The position numbers and the translations under genes are program-made. A stretch of DNA of 52,907 nt from Chloroflexota bacterium (GTDB lineage Bacteria; Chloroflexota; Dehalococcoidia; UBA3495): NCBI GenBank assembly GCA_022563275.1, contig JADFNR010000005.1, positions 1 to 52,907 of the forward strand, read 5' to 3'. The notes beneath the pieces are model-generated. The model did no database searches. It was not told where the DNA came from and worked only from the letters and a program-made list of their open reading frames with translations. This document shows positions 1-8,211 of this stretch, piece after piece. The number at the start of each line of letters is the position of its first letter. Positions within the stretch are counted from its first letter, which is position 1.

Positions 1-758
1 CCTTCTACGATCACTGCGCCCTCTCTTCTGACGTCGGTCCGGGCCCGGTCCATGGCGTACAGGAGCCGGCTCTTGTCGAACATCGGCCCCTGGGGCGAGT
101 TCAGGTACTTGGGCTCCGAACCGTCCAAAGACCTGGCCCCGAATCCCACCAGATTACCGTGGGAGTCGCGGATGGGGAACATCAGACGGCCCCGGAAGAG
201 GTCGTGGGCAACCCCGTCATCTCCGGTGCGCACCACTCCCGCGCTGGCAAGTTCTTCCGGGGAGTAACCTTCCCGGACCAGATGGTTCTTGAGCGACTCT
301 CCGTCGGAGGGGCTGAGTCCCACCGCAAAGGTCTCGATGGCCTGTTTATCCAGTCCGCGTTGCGCCAGGTATTCCCTGGCGGATGCTCCCTGGGCCGATG
401 CCAGCGTGCGCTGGAAGAAGGCCCGGGTGTCTTCGTTTATCTTGTGGGCCGCTTCGTTCTGGGGGCTCTGTCCCCGCCGAGGAAGAGTAACTCCAGTCTG
501 CTGGGCTAATTGACGCAGCGCCTCGCCGAATTCCAAACTCTCCGCGCGCATCACGAACGACAGAACGTCGCCGCCGGTTGCACAGGCCCCAAAGCAACGC
601 CATGACTGGCGATCGGGAAATACGTGAAAAGAAGGCGTCTTTTCCTGATGGAAAGGGCAGTTGGCTTTGTAGCTCTTGCCGGACCGTTGCAGGGGCACCC
701 GCTGCGAGATAACCTCGACGATATCCAATCGGCTTTTAACGTCATCGACGGCGGTCAT
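1..758 (-). CDS. dnaG: DNA primase DnaG, N-terminal part (cut by window edge)
   Basis: This is the primase that makes RNA primers for the replication fork. I translated 252 codons from an ATG at 758 (minus strand) to the window edge with no stop. The N-terminal CHC2-type zinc-binding domain is clear: CPFHQEKTPSF (C34, H37) followed by WRCFGACATGGDV (C55, C59), with one extra residue in the last Cys pair (C-x3-C rather than the usual C-x2-C). After it comes the start of the catalytic core, including GRLMFPIRDSHGNLVGFGAR and EPKYLNSP, which match the primase core and the start of the TOPRIM region. The gene is incomplete here and its 3' part lies to the left of the window. The next gene, on the same strand, ends 243 bp upstream of this start. 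Identification is firm from the zinc motif plus core order. Confidence 0.95.
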   Translation of the reverse strand, partial: MTAVDDVKSRLDIVEVISQRVPLQRSGKSYKANCPFHQEKTPSFHVFPDRQSWRCFGACATGGDVLSFVMRAESLEFGEALRQLAQQTGVTLPRRGQSPQNEAAHKINEDTRAFFQRTLASAQGASAREYLAQRGLDKQAIETFAVGLSPSDGESLKNHLVREGYSPEELASAGVVRTGDDGVAHDLFRGRLMFPIRDSHGNLVGFGARSLDGSEPKYLNSPQGPMFDKSRLLYAMDRARTDVRREGAVIVE

Positions 759-1001
759 GGTCCGCCCCCTTCGCCGGTGAGCCTGACACCCTTTGCCCGC
801 CCGTCTGATTCGATCAAATGCTTCGTGGCTCCACCGCCCAACAACAGCTTTGTCTAGGCTCTGTACGCCCGTTGCGCACAATATCTCTATCTTATTTTAA
901 CATGAGCCCCAACGTTTGGACAGGCGATTTCATCCGGAGCGCGTTGATATGCGATGCGGCCAAGCCGGAAAGGGTTCACGGCGCCCGGGCTTGGGTCCGG
1001 C

Positions 1002-1811
1002 CTAATTCAGCCGCTCCGCCAGTTCCCGCTTGCGGTCCAGCATCTCTTGAAGGGAGTCGGTGACGATGGCATCCAAGCGGGCGGCCGCCATCTGCTCCAT
1101 GTCCCGGTCAAAATCCAAGTCCCAGGCCAGGACCCTGGCGCCTCGGGACTGGAACTTGCGGTGCAATATGGGGTTGTATGAGTCATGGGCCGGGTCGTAC
1201 CAATCGGCCTGAACCAAGGGGCTGAAGCAGCGTGACCGGATGGGGAACGGGTGATGGCTGGACCAGATATATCCGCGAACGATCTTCGGTTCGATCTTTC
1301 GGAGCTCCCACAGCGCTATGGGGTTGAAGCTGGCGACGAGGGTGCTGTCCCAACGGGCATGACGCCGCACCACCTCCGCGACTTTGTGGGCGATGAGCAT
1401 CATTCCTTTCATGATGACCTTCATCTCCACGTTGATCAGAAAGTCCGGCGGAAGAGAATCGAACACCTCATCCAAAGTCGGTGGCCGCTCCCCTTTAAAC
1501 TCAGGACCGAACCAGTACCCGGCGTCCAGGGCGCGGACTTCGTCTTGGGTGTGGTGGTTCACCGGCCCGCTGCCGCTGGAGGTGCGGTCCAGGCGACGGT
1601 CGTGGAACACCACCAATCTTTCGTCCTTGGTGAGGCGGACGTCTAATTCTATGCCGTCGGCGCCCAGGTCAAGGGCCTTGCTGAAGGCCGGGAGGGTGTT
1701 CTCTGGGGCGTTGGTGACGTCGCCGCGGTGGGCGATGATCAGGGGAAGCGGCAGGGAACCGGGGGCGAAATCCCAGCGGGTGACACGCTCGGTGCTGCTT
1801 AATTTTGCCAA
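1002..1811 (-). CDS. Glycerophosphodiester phosphodiesterase family protein
   Basis: The protein should hydrolyse glycerophosphodiesters to glycerol-3-phosphate and an alcohol. The GDPD signature is present at the N-terminus: IIAHRGDVTNAPENTLPAF, then GIELDVRLTKDERLVVFHD, giving the expected catalytic His pair and metal-binding Glu/Asp. The C-terminal ARVLAWDLD and DAIVTDSLQEML fit the end of the TIM barrel. I place the start at a TTG at 1811, which has AGAGG seven bases upstream. An ATG at 1844 would add 11 residues but has no ribosome site. No signal peptide is seen, so it is probably cytoplasmic. It is about 270 residues, usual for the family. It sits between dnaG (same strand) and a divergent MFS gene and has no obvious functional partner. 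Confidence 0.9.
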   Translation of the reverse strand: MAKLSSTERVTRWDFAPGSLPLPLIIAHRGDVTNAPENTLPAFSKALDLGADGIELDVRLTKDERLVVFHDRRLDRTSSGSGPVNHHTQDEVRALDAGYWFGPEFKGERPPTLDEVFDSLPPDFLINVEMKVIMKGMMLIAHKVAEVVRRHARWDSTLVASFNPIALWELRKIEPKIVRGYIWSSHHPFPIRSRCFSPLVQADWYDPAHDSYNPILHRKFQSRGARVLAWDLDFDRDMEQMAAARLDAIVTDSLQEMLDRKRELAERLN

Positions 1812-2034
1812 GTCGGAACCTCTGTCAGGGGGTGCGTCCACCATACGCAGGGCCGCAGCCGGGTGTCAATGAACGTATTGTCGCAGTCCTGCGGCCCGCC
1901 GCTTAGACCAGGGAGTAGAATGACCAGGTTATCCCGCTTCCCGGCGCCGCCACATCTTTCATGGTGGATGTGGTCCGGGCAGCCATTCAAGACGTCCTGG
2001 GGCATGAGTCTGATCTCGGGGGCATCCTGGCGGA

Positions 2035-3357
2035 ATGAAGTCATTTTCTGGAGCTAGAGGAACGTTGGGGTCGGTGTTGCAGAACGCCGACTTTCGCGTT
2101 ATCTGGTACGTCGGAAGCCTGGGCGAGGTCGGCCGCCGCATGGAGCTGCTGGTCTTAAGTTGGCTGGTCCTCCAGTTGACCGACTCATACTTCCAACTGG
2201 GCCTGGTGCTGGCCTTCAACAACCTTTCCCGGCCCATGGTCTCCATGTTCACCGGTTACATCGCCGACCGGTTTCCACGGGGCAGGATACTGATTGCAGG
2301 CCAGGTCTTAAACGTCCTGACGACAGCCGCCCTGTTGGCGGTGATCGCCTACGACTTCGATCTGATCAAGCCATGGCACGTGTTTGGGGCGGTGTTCGTC
2401 CAGGGACTGACCAAGGCCATCGAGGACCCATCCCGCCGGACCGCAATCTTCGACATCGTCGGACAGCATCGATTGGTTAATGCCCTTTCTCTGGACGTGA
2501 TCAGCCACAATATCGGCAAGATGACCGGGCCCATAGTGGGCGGGATACTGCTGGATACCGCCGGGTTCACGGGCGCCTATGTCTTCTTGCTGGTGGTCCA
2601 CGTCTCCAATCTGGGCTTAATGACCAGACTGCGAATACCCAGTTACCAGGGCCCGGCCCACATCGAGCCGGTCCTGCGCAGTTTGCGGGTTGCGGTGCGT
2701 TACGCCTGGGGAAGCCCCGTGTTGGTGGGGTTGTTCTATATCACAATCGTGATGAACGCCTTGGCTTTTCCCGTCCAACAGTTCATACCCGCCATCGGCC
2801 GCGACCACTTGGGAGTCGGCGTCATCCTGGTCGGCCTCCTAGTCGCCGCCGACGGGTTCGGGCAACTGGCGGGGGCGGGGATCATGGCCATAACCCGCGA
2901 CCTGCGCTACCACGGCCGGATATTCGTGCTGGGTTGCGGTGGGGTCCTGTTGATCGGCATCATCTTTGTATGGTCGCCGTGGTACGCGCTGACCTTTGGC
3001 TTGCTGACCGTCAGCGGTATCGCTCAGTCGGGTTTCTCCACCATGCAGAGCGCCATCACCATGCTTGCCACGCCCCACGACATGCGAGGCCGGATGATGG
3101 GCCTGCTCAGTGTCTGCATCGGCGTTGGAACGCCTTTGGGGGCCCTGGAGATAGGGGCGGTGGCCTCGGCGGTCTCGATCCAATTGGCCATATCCCTGAA
3201 CGCCGTGGCCGGAATTTTGCTTCTGGTGCCCGCAGTCGCCTTCTCACCTCTTCTTTGGAAGCCCCTGACCCAGGCGGAGCCGGAAATAGCGCCGGAGCCG
3301 GGCCTTGGTCCGGAAACAGCCCCGCAGCCCATCGGCGGAGATGCCCAGCTCCCATAG
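2035..3357 (+). CDS. MFS transporter (MFS_3 / EntS-like exporter)
   Basis: A 440-residue membrane protein with about 12 hydrophobic segments, the usual size for the major facilitator superfamily. The loop GYIADRFPRGRILIAG after the second segment is the MFS motif A (G-x-x-x-D-R-x-x-R), and DMRGRMMGLLSV resembles the equivalent loop of the second half. The family exports small molecules by proton antiport; the substrate cannot be read from sequence. The C-terminal tail after the last segment is rich in Pro and Glu (EPEIAPEPGLGPETAPQP) and probably cytoplasmic. The ATG at 2035 has only a close GGCGGA before it. An in-frame TTG at 2065 preceded by GAGGA is an alternative start that would shorten the protein by ten residues. 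Confidence 0.85.
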   Translation: MKSFSGARGTLGSVLQNADFRVIWYVGSLGEVGRRMELLVLSWLVLQLTDSYFQLGLVLAFNNLSRPMVSMFTGYIADRFPRGRILIAGQVLNVLTTAALLAVIAYDFDLIKPWHVFGAVFVQGLTKAIEDPSRRTAIFDIVGQHRLVNALSLDVISHNIGKMTGPIVGGILLDTAGFTGAYVFLLVVHVSNLGLMTRLRIPSYQGPAHIEPVLRSLRVAVRYAWGSPVLVGLFYITIVMNALAFPVQQFIPAIGRDHLGVGVILVGLLVAADGFGQLAGAGIMAITRDLRYHGRIFVLGCGGVLLIGIIFVWSPWYALTFGLLTVSGIAQSGFSTMQSAITMLATPHDMRGRMMGLLSVCIGVGTPLGALEIGAVASAVSIQLAISLNAVAGILLLVPAVAFSPLLWKPLTQAEPEIAPEPGLGPETAPQPIGGDAQLP

Positions 3358-3466
3358 CTTCCCCCGCCCTCCTTCCCTTGCCCGCTTGCAGGGGAACCGT
3401 TATATTCTGGTGGGCTGGGCATCCGCAGCGCCCGGCTATCCAAGATCGCCCGCGGGAAACCAGAAG

Positions 3467-3490
3467 AAACCCAGAATTAAACCCAGAATT
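3467..3490. repeat. Two perfect tandem copies of a 12-bp unit before the protoglobin gene
   Basis: AAACCCAGAATT occurs twice in direct succession (3467-3478 and 3479-3490) and is followed by a third AAAC. It ends seven bases before the GGAG ribosome site of the protoglobin gene. This could be a regulator site in the leader or a slippage product. Confidence 0.6.
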
Positions 3491-3505
3491 AAACTCGGAG
3501 TAGAC

Positions 3506-4078
3506 ATGCCGCGAATCGTTGATTGGCCGGCCCGGATGAAAGAGGTTGCCGGGTTTGTGGGCCTGGGCCAGGACGAGCTGGAGATCATCCAGTCCACCCG
3601 CGATCTGGTGTTGGCCAGGGGAGAGGCGTTGACCGCCGAGGTCTACGACCATTTCTTGAAGTTTCCGGAGACCCGCCGGTTCTTTCTGGAAGAGGGAGGA
3701 GAGGTCGACGAAGAAAAACTGGAGCGCCGAAAGCACAGTCTGCTGCGCTGGCTGACCGGTTCCATCGACTTCAAGATCGACGAAGATTACCCCATCCGCC
3801 TGCTGGCCACGGGGATCGTCCACAGCCATCCTCCGTCCCACCGGGCACACCTGGGGTCCATCCCCAGCAGGTTCATGGTCGGCTCCATCTCATTCATACA
3901 GACGGCCCTGGCCCAGATATTTCAACAAGATATCGACGACCCGCATGAGGCCCAGCGGGCTTCGGTGGCCTGGAACAAGCTGCTGATGGTACAGCTAGAT
4001 ATTCTGCAGGCCGGCTACATCAACGAGGTCCCGACTGAACCGGCGGGCGACGCCCCGGACATGCCTGAAGTCAAGTAG
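3506..4078 (+). CDS. Protoglobin-domain heme protein
   Basis: A 190-residue single-domain protein resembling the protoglobin / globin-coupled-sensor family, which binds O2, NO or CO through heme. Supporting segments are LGQDELEIIQSTRDLVLARG (helix A/B), YDHFLKFPETRRFFLE and ATGIVHSHPP, where the first His aligns with the proximal heme ligand, followed by a helix MVGSISFIQTALAQIF. There is no attached kinase, cyclase or methyl-accepting domain, so it is a stand-alone globin. The ATG at 3506 has GGAG six bases upstream and is preferred over a longer reading frame beginning at 3305, which overlaps the MFS gene and has no support. It lies 62 bp before the dehydroquinase-like gene and is probably co-transcribed with it. 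The heme assignment is by alignment from memory and is moderately certain. Confidence 0.75.
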   Translation: MPRIVDWPARMKEVAGFVGLGQDELEIIQSTRDLVLARGEALTAEVYDHFLKFPETRRFFLEEGGEVDEEKLERRKHSLLRWLTGSIDFKIDEDYPIRLLATGIVHSHPPSHRAHLGSIPSRFMVGSISFIQTALAQIFQQDIDDPHEAQRASVAWNKLLMVQLDILQAGYINEVPTEPAGDAPDMPEVK

Positions 4079-4140
4079 CGTTTGGTGTTGACCGGGTCGA
4101 AAATCGGTCCAGGCGATCTTTCAAACCAGGAGAGTGAAAC

Positions 4141-4566
4141 ATGGGTAAGGTGTTGGTGATCCAAGGCGCGGGCATGAACATGAGGGGCAAGGTCCAGGTC
4201 GAGACGTTCGGACCCATGACCTTGGAAGAGATCAACGAGCAGATCCTTGGTTTCGCTGAGGGTTTGGGCATGGACATTGAAATTTTCCATTCCAACATCG
4301 AAGGCGAAGTGGTGAATGCCTTATACGATGCCCACGACCGCGATTTTGAAGCCGCGCTGATCAATCCGGCCGGCTACACCACCACCACCGGGCCCATCCG
4401 GGGCGCCATATCTCAGGTGAAGTACCCAGTCATCGAGGTGCATGCATCCAACCCCACCGCCCGCGGAACTGTCTCACAGGTGCTGCCCGTCTGCAAGGGC
4501 GCTGTGTACGGCTTCGGGGTCTACGGCTACAAGCTGGCCCTGGAAGCGGTCAAACAGATGGCCTAG
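4141..4566 (+). CDS. Type II dehydroquinase-fold protein without the catalytic residues
   Basis: The 141-residue length and overall pattern match type II 3-dehydroquinate dehydratase (AroQ): VLVIQGAGMNMRGK at the start, EIFHSNIEGEVVNAL, ALINPAGYT, PVIEVHASN and the C-terminal KGAVYGFGVYGYKLAL. The active-site residues of AroQ are changed: the GPN asparagine is Gly11, the arginine of G-x-R is Val18, the catalytic tyrosine is Phe23, the histidine of YTHT is Thr81, and the arginine-bearing E-E-F-R-H-H-S segment is shortened by three residues and lost. Asn75 and His101 remain. The shikimate reaction is therefore unlikely; a new activity or a binding role is inferred. The ribosome site AGGAGAG precedes the ATG. 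The gene follows the protoglobin and converges on a 63-residue ORF with a 3-bp gap. Confidence 0.8.
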   Translation: MGKVLVIQGAGMNMRGKVQVETFGPMTLEEINEQILGFAEGLGMDIEIFHSNIEGEVVNALYDAHDRDFEAALINPAGYTTTTGPIRGAISQVKYPVIEVHASNPTARGTVSQVLPVCKGAVYGFGVYGYKLALEAVKQMA

Positions 4567-4569
4567 AGG

Positions 4570-4761
4570 TCAATCGCACCTGAAACAGCGGCGCTTCCCA
4601 AATACATCGTCATGAACGTTCTTGGTGACGATCAGATAATCGATGACCGCCCGTAACGTTTTGCCCTCGTCGACGATATCGTATTTATCTTTCATGGAGC
4701 GGATGAAGGCGATCTGGTCCGTGCCTAATTCGAGCTCGAACGTCTGTTTAGGGCTTGCCAT
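4570..4761 (-). CDS. Small hypothetical protein, 63 residues, C-terminal CxxC
   Basis: I do not recognise a named family. The protein is basic and helical (TDQIAFIRSMKDKYDIVDEG, then TLRAVIDYLIV). Its pattern of a short strand (TFELEL) followed by two helices resembles ribbon-helix-helix DNA-binding proteins, but this is only a suggestion. It ends in RRCFRCD, a CxxC pair that could bind metal or form a disulphide. The reading frame is clean and it ends 3 bp from the stop of the convergent dehydroquinase-like gene. A real gene is likely because the codon use and predicted structure are coherent, but there is no direct proof. Confidence 0.6.
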   Translation of the reverse strand: MASPKQTFELELGTDQIAFIRSMKDKYDIVDEGKTLRAVIDYLIVTKNVHDDVFGKRRCFRCD

Positions 4762-4791
4762 GTAGCTGTCTCCTAGGCGTCAAAACGCCTG

Positions 4792-5892
4792 TCACAGGGC
4801 GGCGTCCTGGACCGCTTGGGATATGGCCGCCAGCCTGGGCGTGTTGGTGGCCTCGGCGCGGAAGCCGTTGGTTATGTAAGCAAAGGCCAGTCCCGAGTCC
4901 AGGTTGGCCCAACCGATGGAGGTGCCCGAACCAGCGTGTCCGAAGGTGCGGATATCCTCCATGCCAGGGGCTGCTGACCGAGGGTCTCCCAGAGATAAAC
5001 CCAATGAGCGTTTCACGTTCCGGTCCAGGCTGTGGTCTAGGCCTTCCGACTGTTGTTTGGTTACTTCCGCCACCGTCTCCGGTTCCATGGTGGTCACACC
5101 GTCCAATGTCCCACCCCCCGCCATCATGGCGTAGAACCGGGCCAGCCCCCTGGCCGTGGCGATCCCGCCGCCGGCGGGGAGGACGGCGGTATGGACTTCC
5201 GGCCGGTTGTAGATCGTTACCTGGCTGGTCCGGTCACAGTCCTCCATGGCGTGCAATTTGGCCACCCGTTCCTCCATGGAGGGGTCGATGCCCAGGTGGA
5301 ATTCTTCGATCTTTTGAGGGCCGGTTATTTCTTCCCGGACAAATTGGTCGATGGGACGACCGTCGATTATGCGGACCAATTCACCGATCACCCAACCGAA
5401 GTTCCGTGGATGATAGGCGATCACCCGGCCCGGTTTGTAGTCCAGGGCTATCTGTTCCATGGCTTCCACCGCCGCTTCCCAGTCGTGCCACCGGTCCCAG
5501 GTCATGTGGCTAGGGGTGTCGGGGAACCCGGATTCGTGGGTCAGCACGTGCCGGATAGTGACCTCTTCCTTGCCGTTCTGGGCGAATGCGGGCCAGTGGG
5601 AGGCGACCGTGTCGTCCCAGCTCAATTTGCCCCGCTCCCAAAGGATGTGGAGACAGGCGGCGGTCACCGCTTTGGTGGAGGAGTAAAGGACAAACAATGT
5701 GTCTTCAGCTACCGGTCTGCCCGTCTCCTGGTCAGCCAGGCCGCCGTACAGGTCAATGACCGGCATCCCGTGACGGTAGACCGTCAGCGCCGCGCCCGGG
5801 TGGACTCCAGTTTCGATCTGCTGATTGAATAATTCTTCTACACGGCTGAGTCCCTTGGGGTCCATCTGAGCGCTTTCCGCGGCTACCACCAT
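4792..5892 (-). CDS. Serine hydrolase of the beta-lactamase / family VIII esterase group
   Basis: A 366-residue protein of the class C beta-lactamase fold, most like EstB-type carboxylesterases. The nucleophile motif S-x-x-K is at residues 71-74 (YSSTK). The tyrosine motif is YHPRNFGWVIGEL, which is the esterase form rather than the strict Y-x-N of beta-lactamases. HAGSGTSIGW near the C-terminus takes the place of the KTG box. No signal peptide is evident, so a cytoplasmic ester or amide hydrolase is more likely than an antibiotic resistance enzyme. The ATG at 5892 has AGAGGA about ten bases upstream. It lies 118 bp downstream of the hydratase gene on the same strand and may be co-transcribed with it. 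Confidence 0.88.
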   Translation of the reverse strand: MVVAAESAQMDPKGLSRVEELFNQQIETGVHPGAALTVYRHGMPVIDLYGGLADQETGRPVAEDTLFVLYSSTKAVTAACLHILWERGKLSWDDTVASHWPAFAQNGKEEVTIRHVLTHESGFPDTPSHMTWDRWHDWEAAVEAMEQIALDYKPGRVIAYHPRNFGWVIGELVRIIDGRPIDQFVREEITGPQKIEEFHLGIDPSMEERVAKLHAMEDCDRTSQVTIYNRPEVHTAVLPAGGGIATARGLARFYAMMAGGGTLDGVTTMEPETVAEVTKQQSEGLDHSLDRNVKRSLGLSLGDPRSAAPGMEDIRTFGHAGSGTSIGWANLDSGLAFAYITNGFRAEATNTPRLAAISQAVQDAAL

Positions 5893-6010
5893 TCAGTTAC
5901 GTCCTCTGTATCCGGTCTCTGGAGATTTTGCAGCCGAGTTTAAGCAATACGCCGTTAAGTTTCCCGCCGCCCAGACCTCGTCTTTGTGGGAATTCTGCGT
6001 CGGGCTCGAT

Positions 6011-6808
6011 CTATATGACGTCAAGTTCCGCACCGCCGAGACCTTCAATCATTATGGAGGCCGTGTCTCCGGGTTTCACGAATTTGGGAGACACGATACT
6101 ACCCGTGATTATCACCATGCCCGCTAACAATCCAAAGCCCTGTTCCGCCAGTTTGTTGGCCAACCATGCCAGGGGTTCCAGTGGGTGGCCCATCACATCC
6201 GAACCGTGGCCCTCTCCCACCACCTCGCCGTTGATGGTCATGGACCCGTAGGCTGCCCCCAGGTCCAGGTCCCGCCAACTGGGTACCGGGTCTCCCATGA
6301 TAACCCCGGCATTGAAGATATTGGCGGCCACGCCGGTCATGAACTGGACCTTGGGGTCCTGGTCCGGAGTGCGTCGAAAATCGATTATCTCAAAGGCGGC
6401 CGTTAAGGACTCCACCGCCTCTGAAACTTTTCCCCGGTCATAGGGCGCTCCAGATGCAGGCAGGTCGGAGCCGAGGCGGACCGCCACTTCGCATTCCAGG
6501 CCCAGTTGCATAAAATCGTCGGCGGTCAGGGTGCTGGGAGAAGGGTGGATATTTCCCTCTAGCATGATCCCCAGGCATGGTTCACTGACTCCGTTGGCCT
6601 CCTGTGAAGCAGCGGTTGTGTAGGCCAATTTGTAACCGGCGATGGACCCCTGTTCTTCAGAGATGTGGGTCTGAAATTCCCGTTGGATCAGGTACGCCTC
6701 TTCCAGATCGCTGGGCATCAGCCGGTCATCCAGTAAATACAATTGGTGGGACCTGTATTGTTGTGCGAGGGTTTGGGCTGCCTGCTGTACCTTGACGTTT
6801 ACCAACAT
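6011..6808 (-). CDS. 2-keto-4-pentenoate hydratase / fumarylacetoacetase-fold protein
   Basis: A 265-residue protein of the MhpD/HpcG group, which adds water to 2-hydroxypenta-2,4-dienoates in meta-cleavage pathways of aromatic compounds. Seen: IAGYKLAYTT near the N-terminus, GLECEVAVRLGSDL carrying the metal-binding E-x-E, FEIIDFR, and GHGSDVMGHPLEPLAWLAN followed by ITGSIVSPKFVKPGD, all in the family order. The length is normal. The ATG at 6808 has AAGGAAG upstream. Its neighbours (esterase, HpaB-type monooxygenase, CoA transferase) fit a region for breaking down aromatic or related acids, though no complete pathway is encoded here. Confidence 0.88.
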   Translation of the reverse strand: MLVNVKVQQAAQTLAQQYRSHQLYLLDDRLMPSDLEEAYLIQREFQTHISEEQGSIAGYKLAYTTAASQEANGVSEPCLGIMLEGNIHPSPSTLTADDFMQLGLECEVAVRLGSDLPASGAPYDRGKVSEAVESLTAAFEIIDFRRTPDQDPKVQFMTGVAANIFNAGVIMGDPVPSWRDLDLGAAYGSMTINGEVVGEGHGSDVMGHPLEPLAWLANKLAEQGFGLLAGMVIITGSIVSPKFVKPGDTASIMIEGLGGAELDVI

Positions 6809-6955
6809 CTGGCCGACTTCCTTTTTGGTCCGAGACCTCGACTGGCCCCGTGATCCCGGACGGGGAAACTACGCCCAGCTATGCTTCCGTGCGGACGCAT
6901 TGGGCGGAACGGTGCCTAGTATAGCACCTGGTCACGGGGCGCCCTTTGGGACGGG

Positions 6956-7714
6956 CTAGGCGATCTCGATGCCTACCGGGCAGTGATCTGACCCCATGAC
7001 CTCCGATAGGATGAACGCCCCGGTCAGGCGTTGGGCAAAGTCCTCGTCCACGAAGAAATAATCTATGCGCCAACCCACATTGCGGTCCCGGGCCCGTGTC
7101 ATCTGGTCCCAATAGGAATAGTTGTCCGGCTCCTGGTTGAATATCCTGAGGGTATCCTTGTAGCCGCGGGCGAGAAATTCGTCCATCCAGGCCCGTTCTT
7201 CGGGAAGAAAGCCCGATACTTTGACGTTCTCTTTGGGCCGTGCCAGGTCTATCTCTTTGTGGGCGGTGTTCACGTCGCCGCAGACCACCACGTGCTTGCC
7301 GCTTTGCTTGGTCTTCTCGGCGCATTCCAAGAAAGCGTCGTAGAAGTCCATCTTGTATTGGAGACGCTCGGCGGACCGCTTGCCATTGGGAAAATAGATG
7401 TTGAAGAGGACGAACTCTTCGAAGTCGGCGATGATGGTGCGCCCTTCGCTGTCGAACCGGTCCCCGAAACCGTACTGAACGCTCTGGGGCGGTTTCTTGC
7501 TGTAGAGGCCCACGCCGCTGTAGCCCTTCTTCTCCGGAGTGGAAAAGAAGGAGGTGTAACCCGCAACGGACCTGACCTCCTCCGGAAGTTGCTCTTCGTG
7601 GGCCTTGGTCTCCTGAAGACACAGGATGTCGGGGTCTTCATCGTTGAACCAATCGAGGAATCCCTTCTTATGGACTGCCCTGAGACCGTTTACGTTCCAG
7701 GATATAACCCGCAT
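6956..7714 (-). CDS. xthA: Exodeoxyribonuclease III
   Basis: A 252-residue AP endonuclease/3'-5' exonuclease for base-excision repair. The diagnostic motifs are in order: [11 protein letters not shown] (Asn), [14 protein letters not shown] (metal-binding Glu), [23 protein letters not shown] (Asp and Asn), [16 protein letters not shown] and the terminal [11 protein letters not shown] (Asp-His). The ATG at 7714 has AAGGAG about eight bases before it. The start is only 12 bp after the stop of a truncated luciferase-family frame on the same strand, so the two are probably transcribed together. Confidence 0.96.
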   Translation of the reverse strand: MRVISWNVNGLRAVHKKGFLDWFNDEDPDILCLQETKAHEEQLPEEVRSVAGYTSFFSTPEKKGYSGVGLYSKKPPQSVQYGFGDRFDSEGRTIIADFEEFVLFNIYFPNGKRSAERLQYKMDFYDAFLECAEKTKQSGKHVVVCGDVNTAHKEIDLARPKENVKVSGFLPEERAWMDEFLARGYKDTLRIFNQEPDNYSYWDQMTRARDRNVGWRIDYFFVDEDFAQRLTGAFILSEVMGSDHCPVGIEIA

Positions 7715-7726
7715 GGGACCGACTCC

Positions 7727-8041
7727 TTACTTACTCGACTGGAATAGCATGGCCGGCGACTGGCCTGGACCCGCCTCGATACTGGTCCGCAACATTAACG
7801 TGACATGATAAATATCCGGCTGATCGAAATACGGCGATGACTCTTTGGCCAGGAAGACCGGCGCCGACGGCAGGACTCCGAACAAGCCAAAGTGGTGCTC
7901 GGGCACCCACACGGAGTTCAACCCGATCTTCTCGGCATGGATGCACTGGGCCAAAACCTCTTTCAGCAACCGGCTGGGGTCTTTACGGCTGGCGCCGTAA
8001 GCCGGCGGGTTGTCGGTCAAAGTGAAGTAGCCGAGCTTCAT
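7727..8041 (-). pseudogene. Truncated luciferase-like (LLM) monooxygenase, N-terminal fragment
   Basis: The first 65 or so residues (MKLGYFTLTDNPPAYG, AEKIGLNSVWVPEHHFG, LPSAPVFLA) are a typical start of a bacterial luciferase-like flavin monooxygenase, which normally runs to about 320-380 residues. Homology then stops. The remaining 39 residues, from SSPYFDQPDIYHVTLMLR to the stop, do not resemble the barrel, and the frame ends at 104 residues just before xthA. I infer an internal deletion that joined the 5' end to unrelated or out-of-frame sequence. Expression could persist, because the reading frame and position in front of xthA are intact. A complete LLM gene occurs elsewhere in the window (19962-20921) but belongs to a different subgroup. 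Confidence 0.7.
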
Positions 8042-8211
8042 CTGGGGATTTTCGCTCCTTTGGCCAGTTGCCCGATTATATCTTTTGCCGCCTGCCAGTC
8101 AACCAACGGTGTTCAACCGGTCAGCGCCGGTTGCCGTCTCCGATCTCACGAAGGGGCGCTGTGCTATCATGGCGGCCTCAATAGACAGCCCCATGTTAGG
8201 ACATAGTTTCC

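Noticed and set aside
4755..5513. 252-codon plus-strand frame opposite the serine hydrolase
   Set aside because: Rich in Pro, Arg and Trp, with no homology; a shadow of the serine hydrolase gene.
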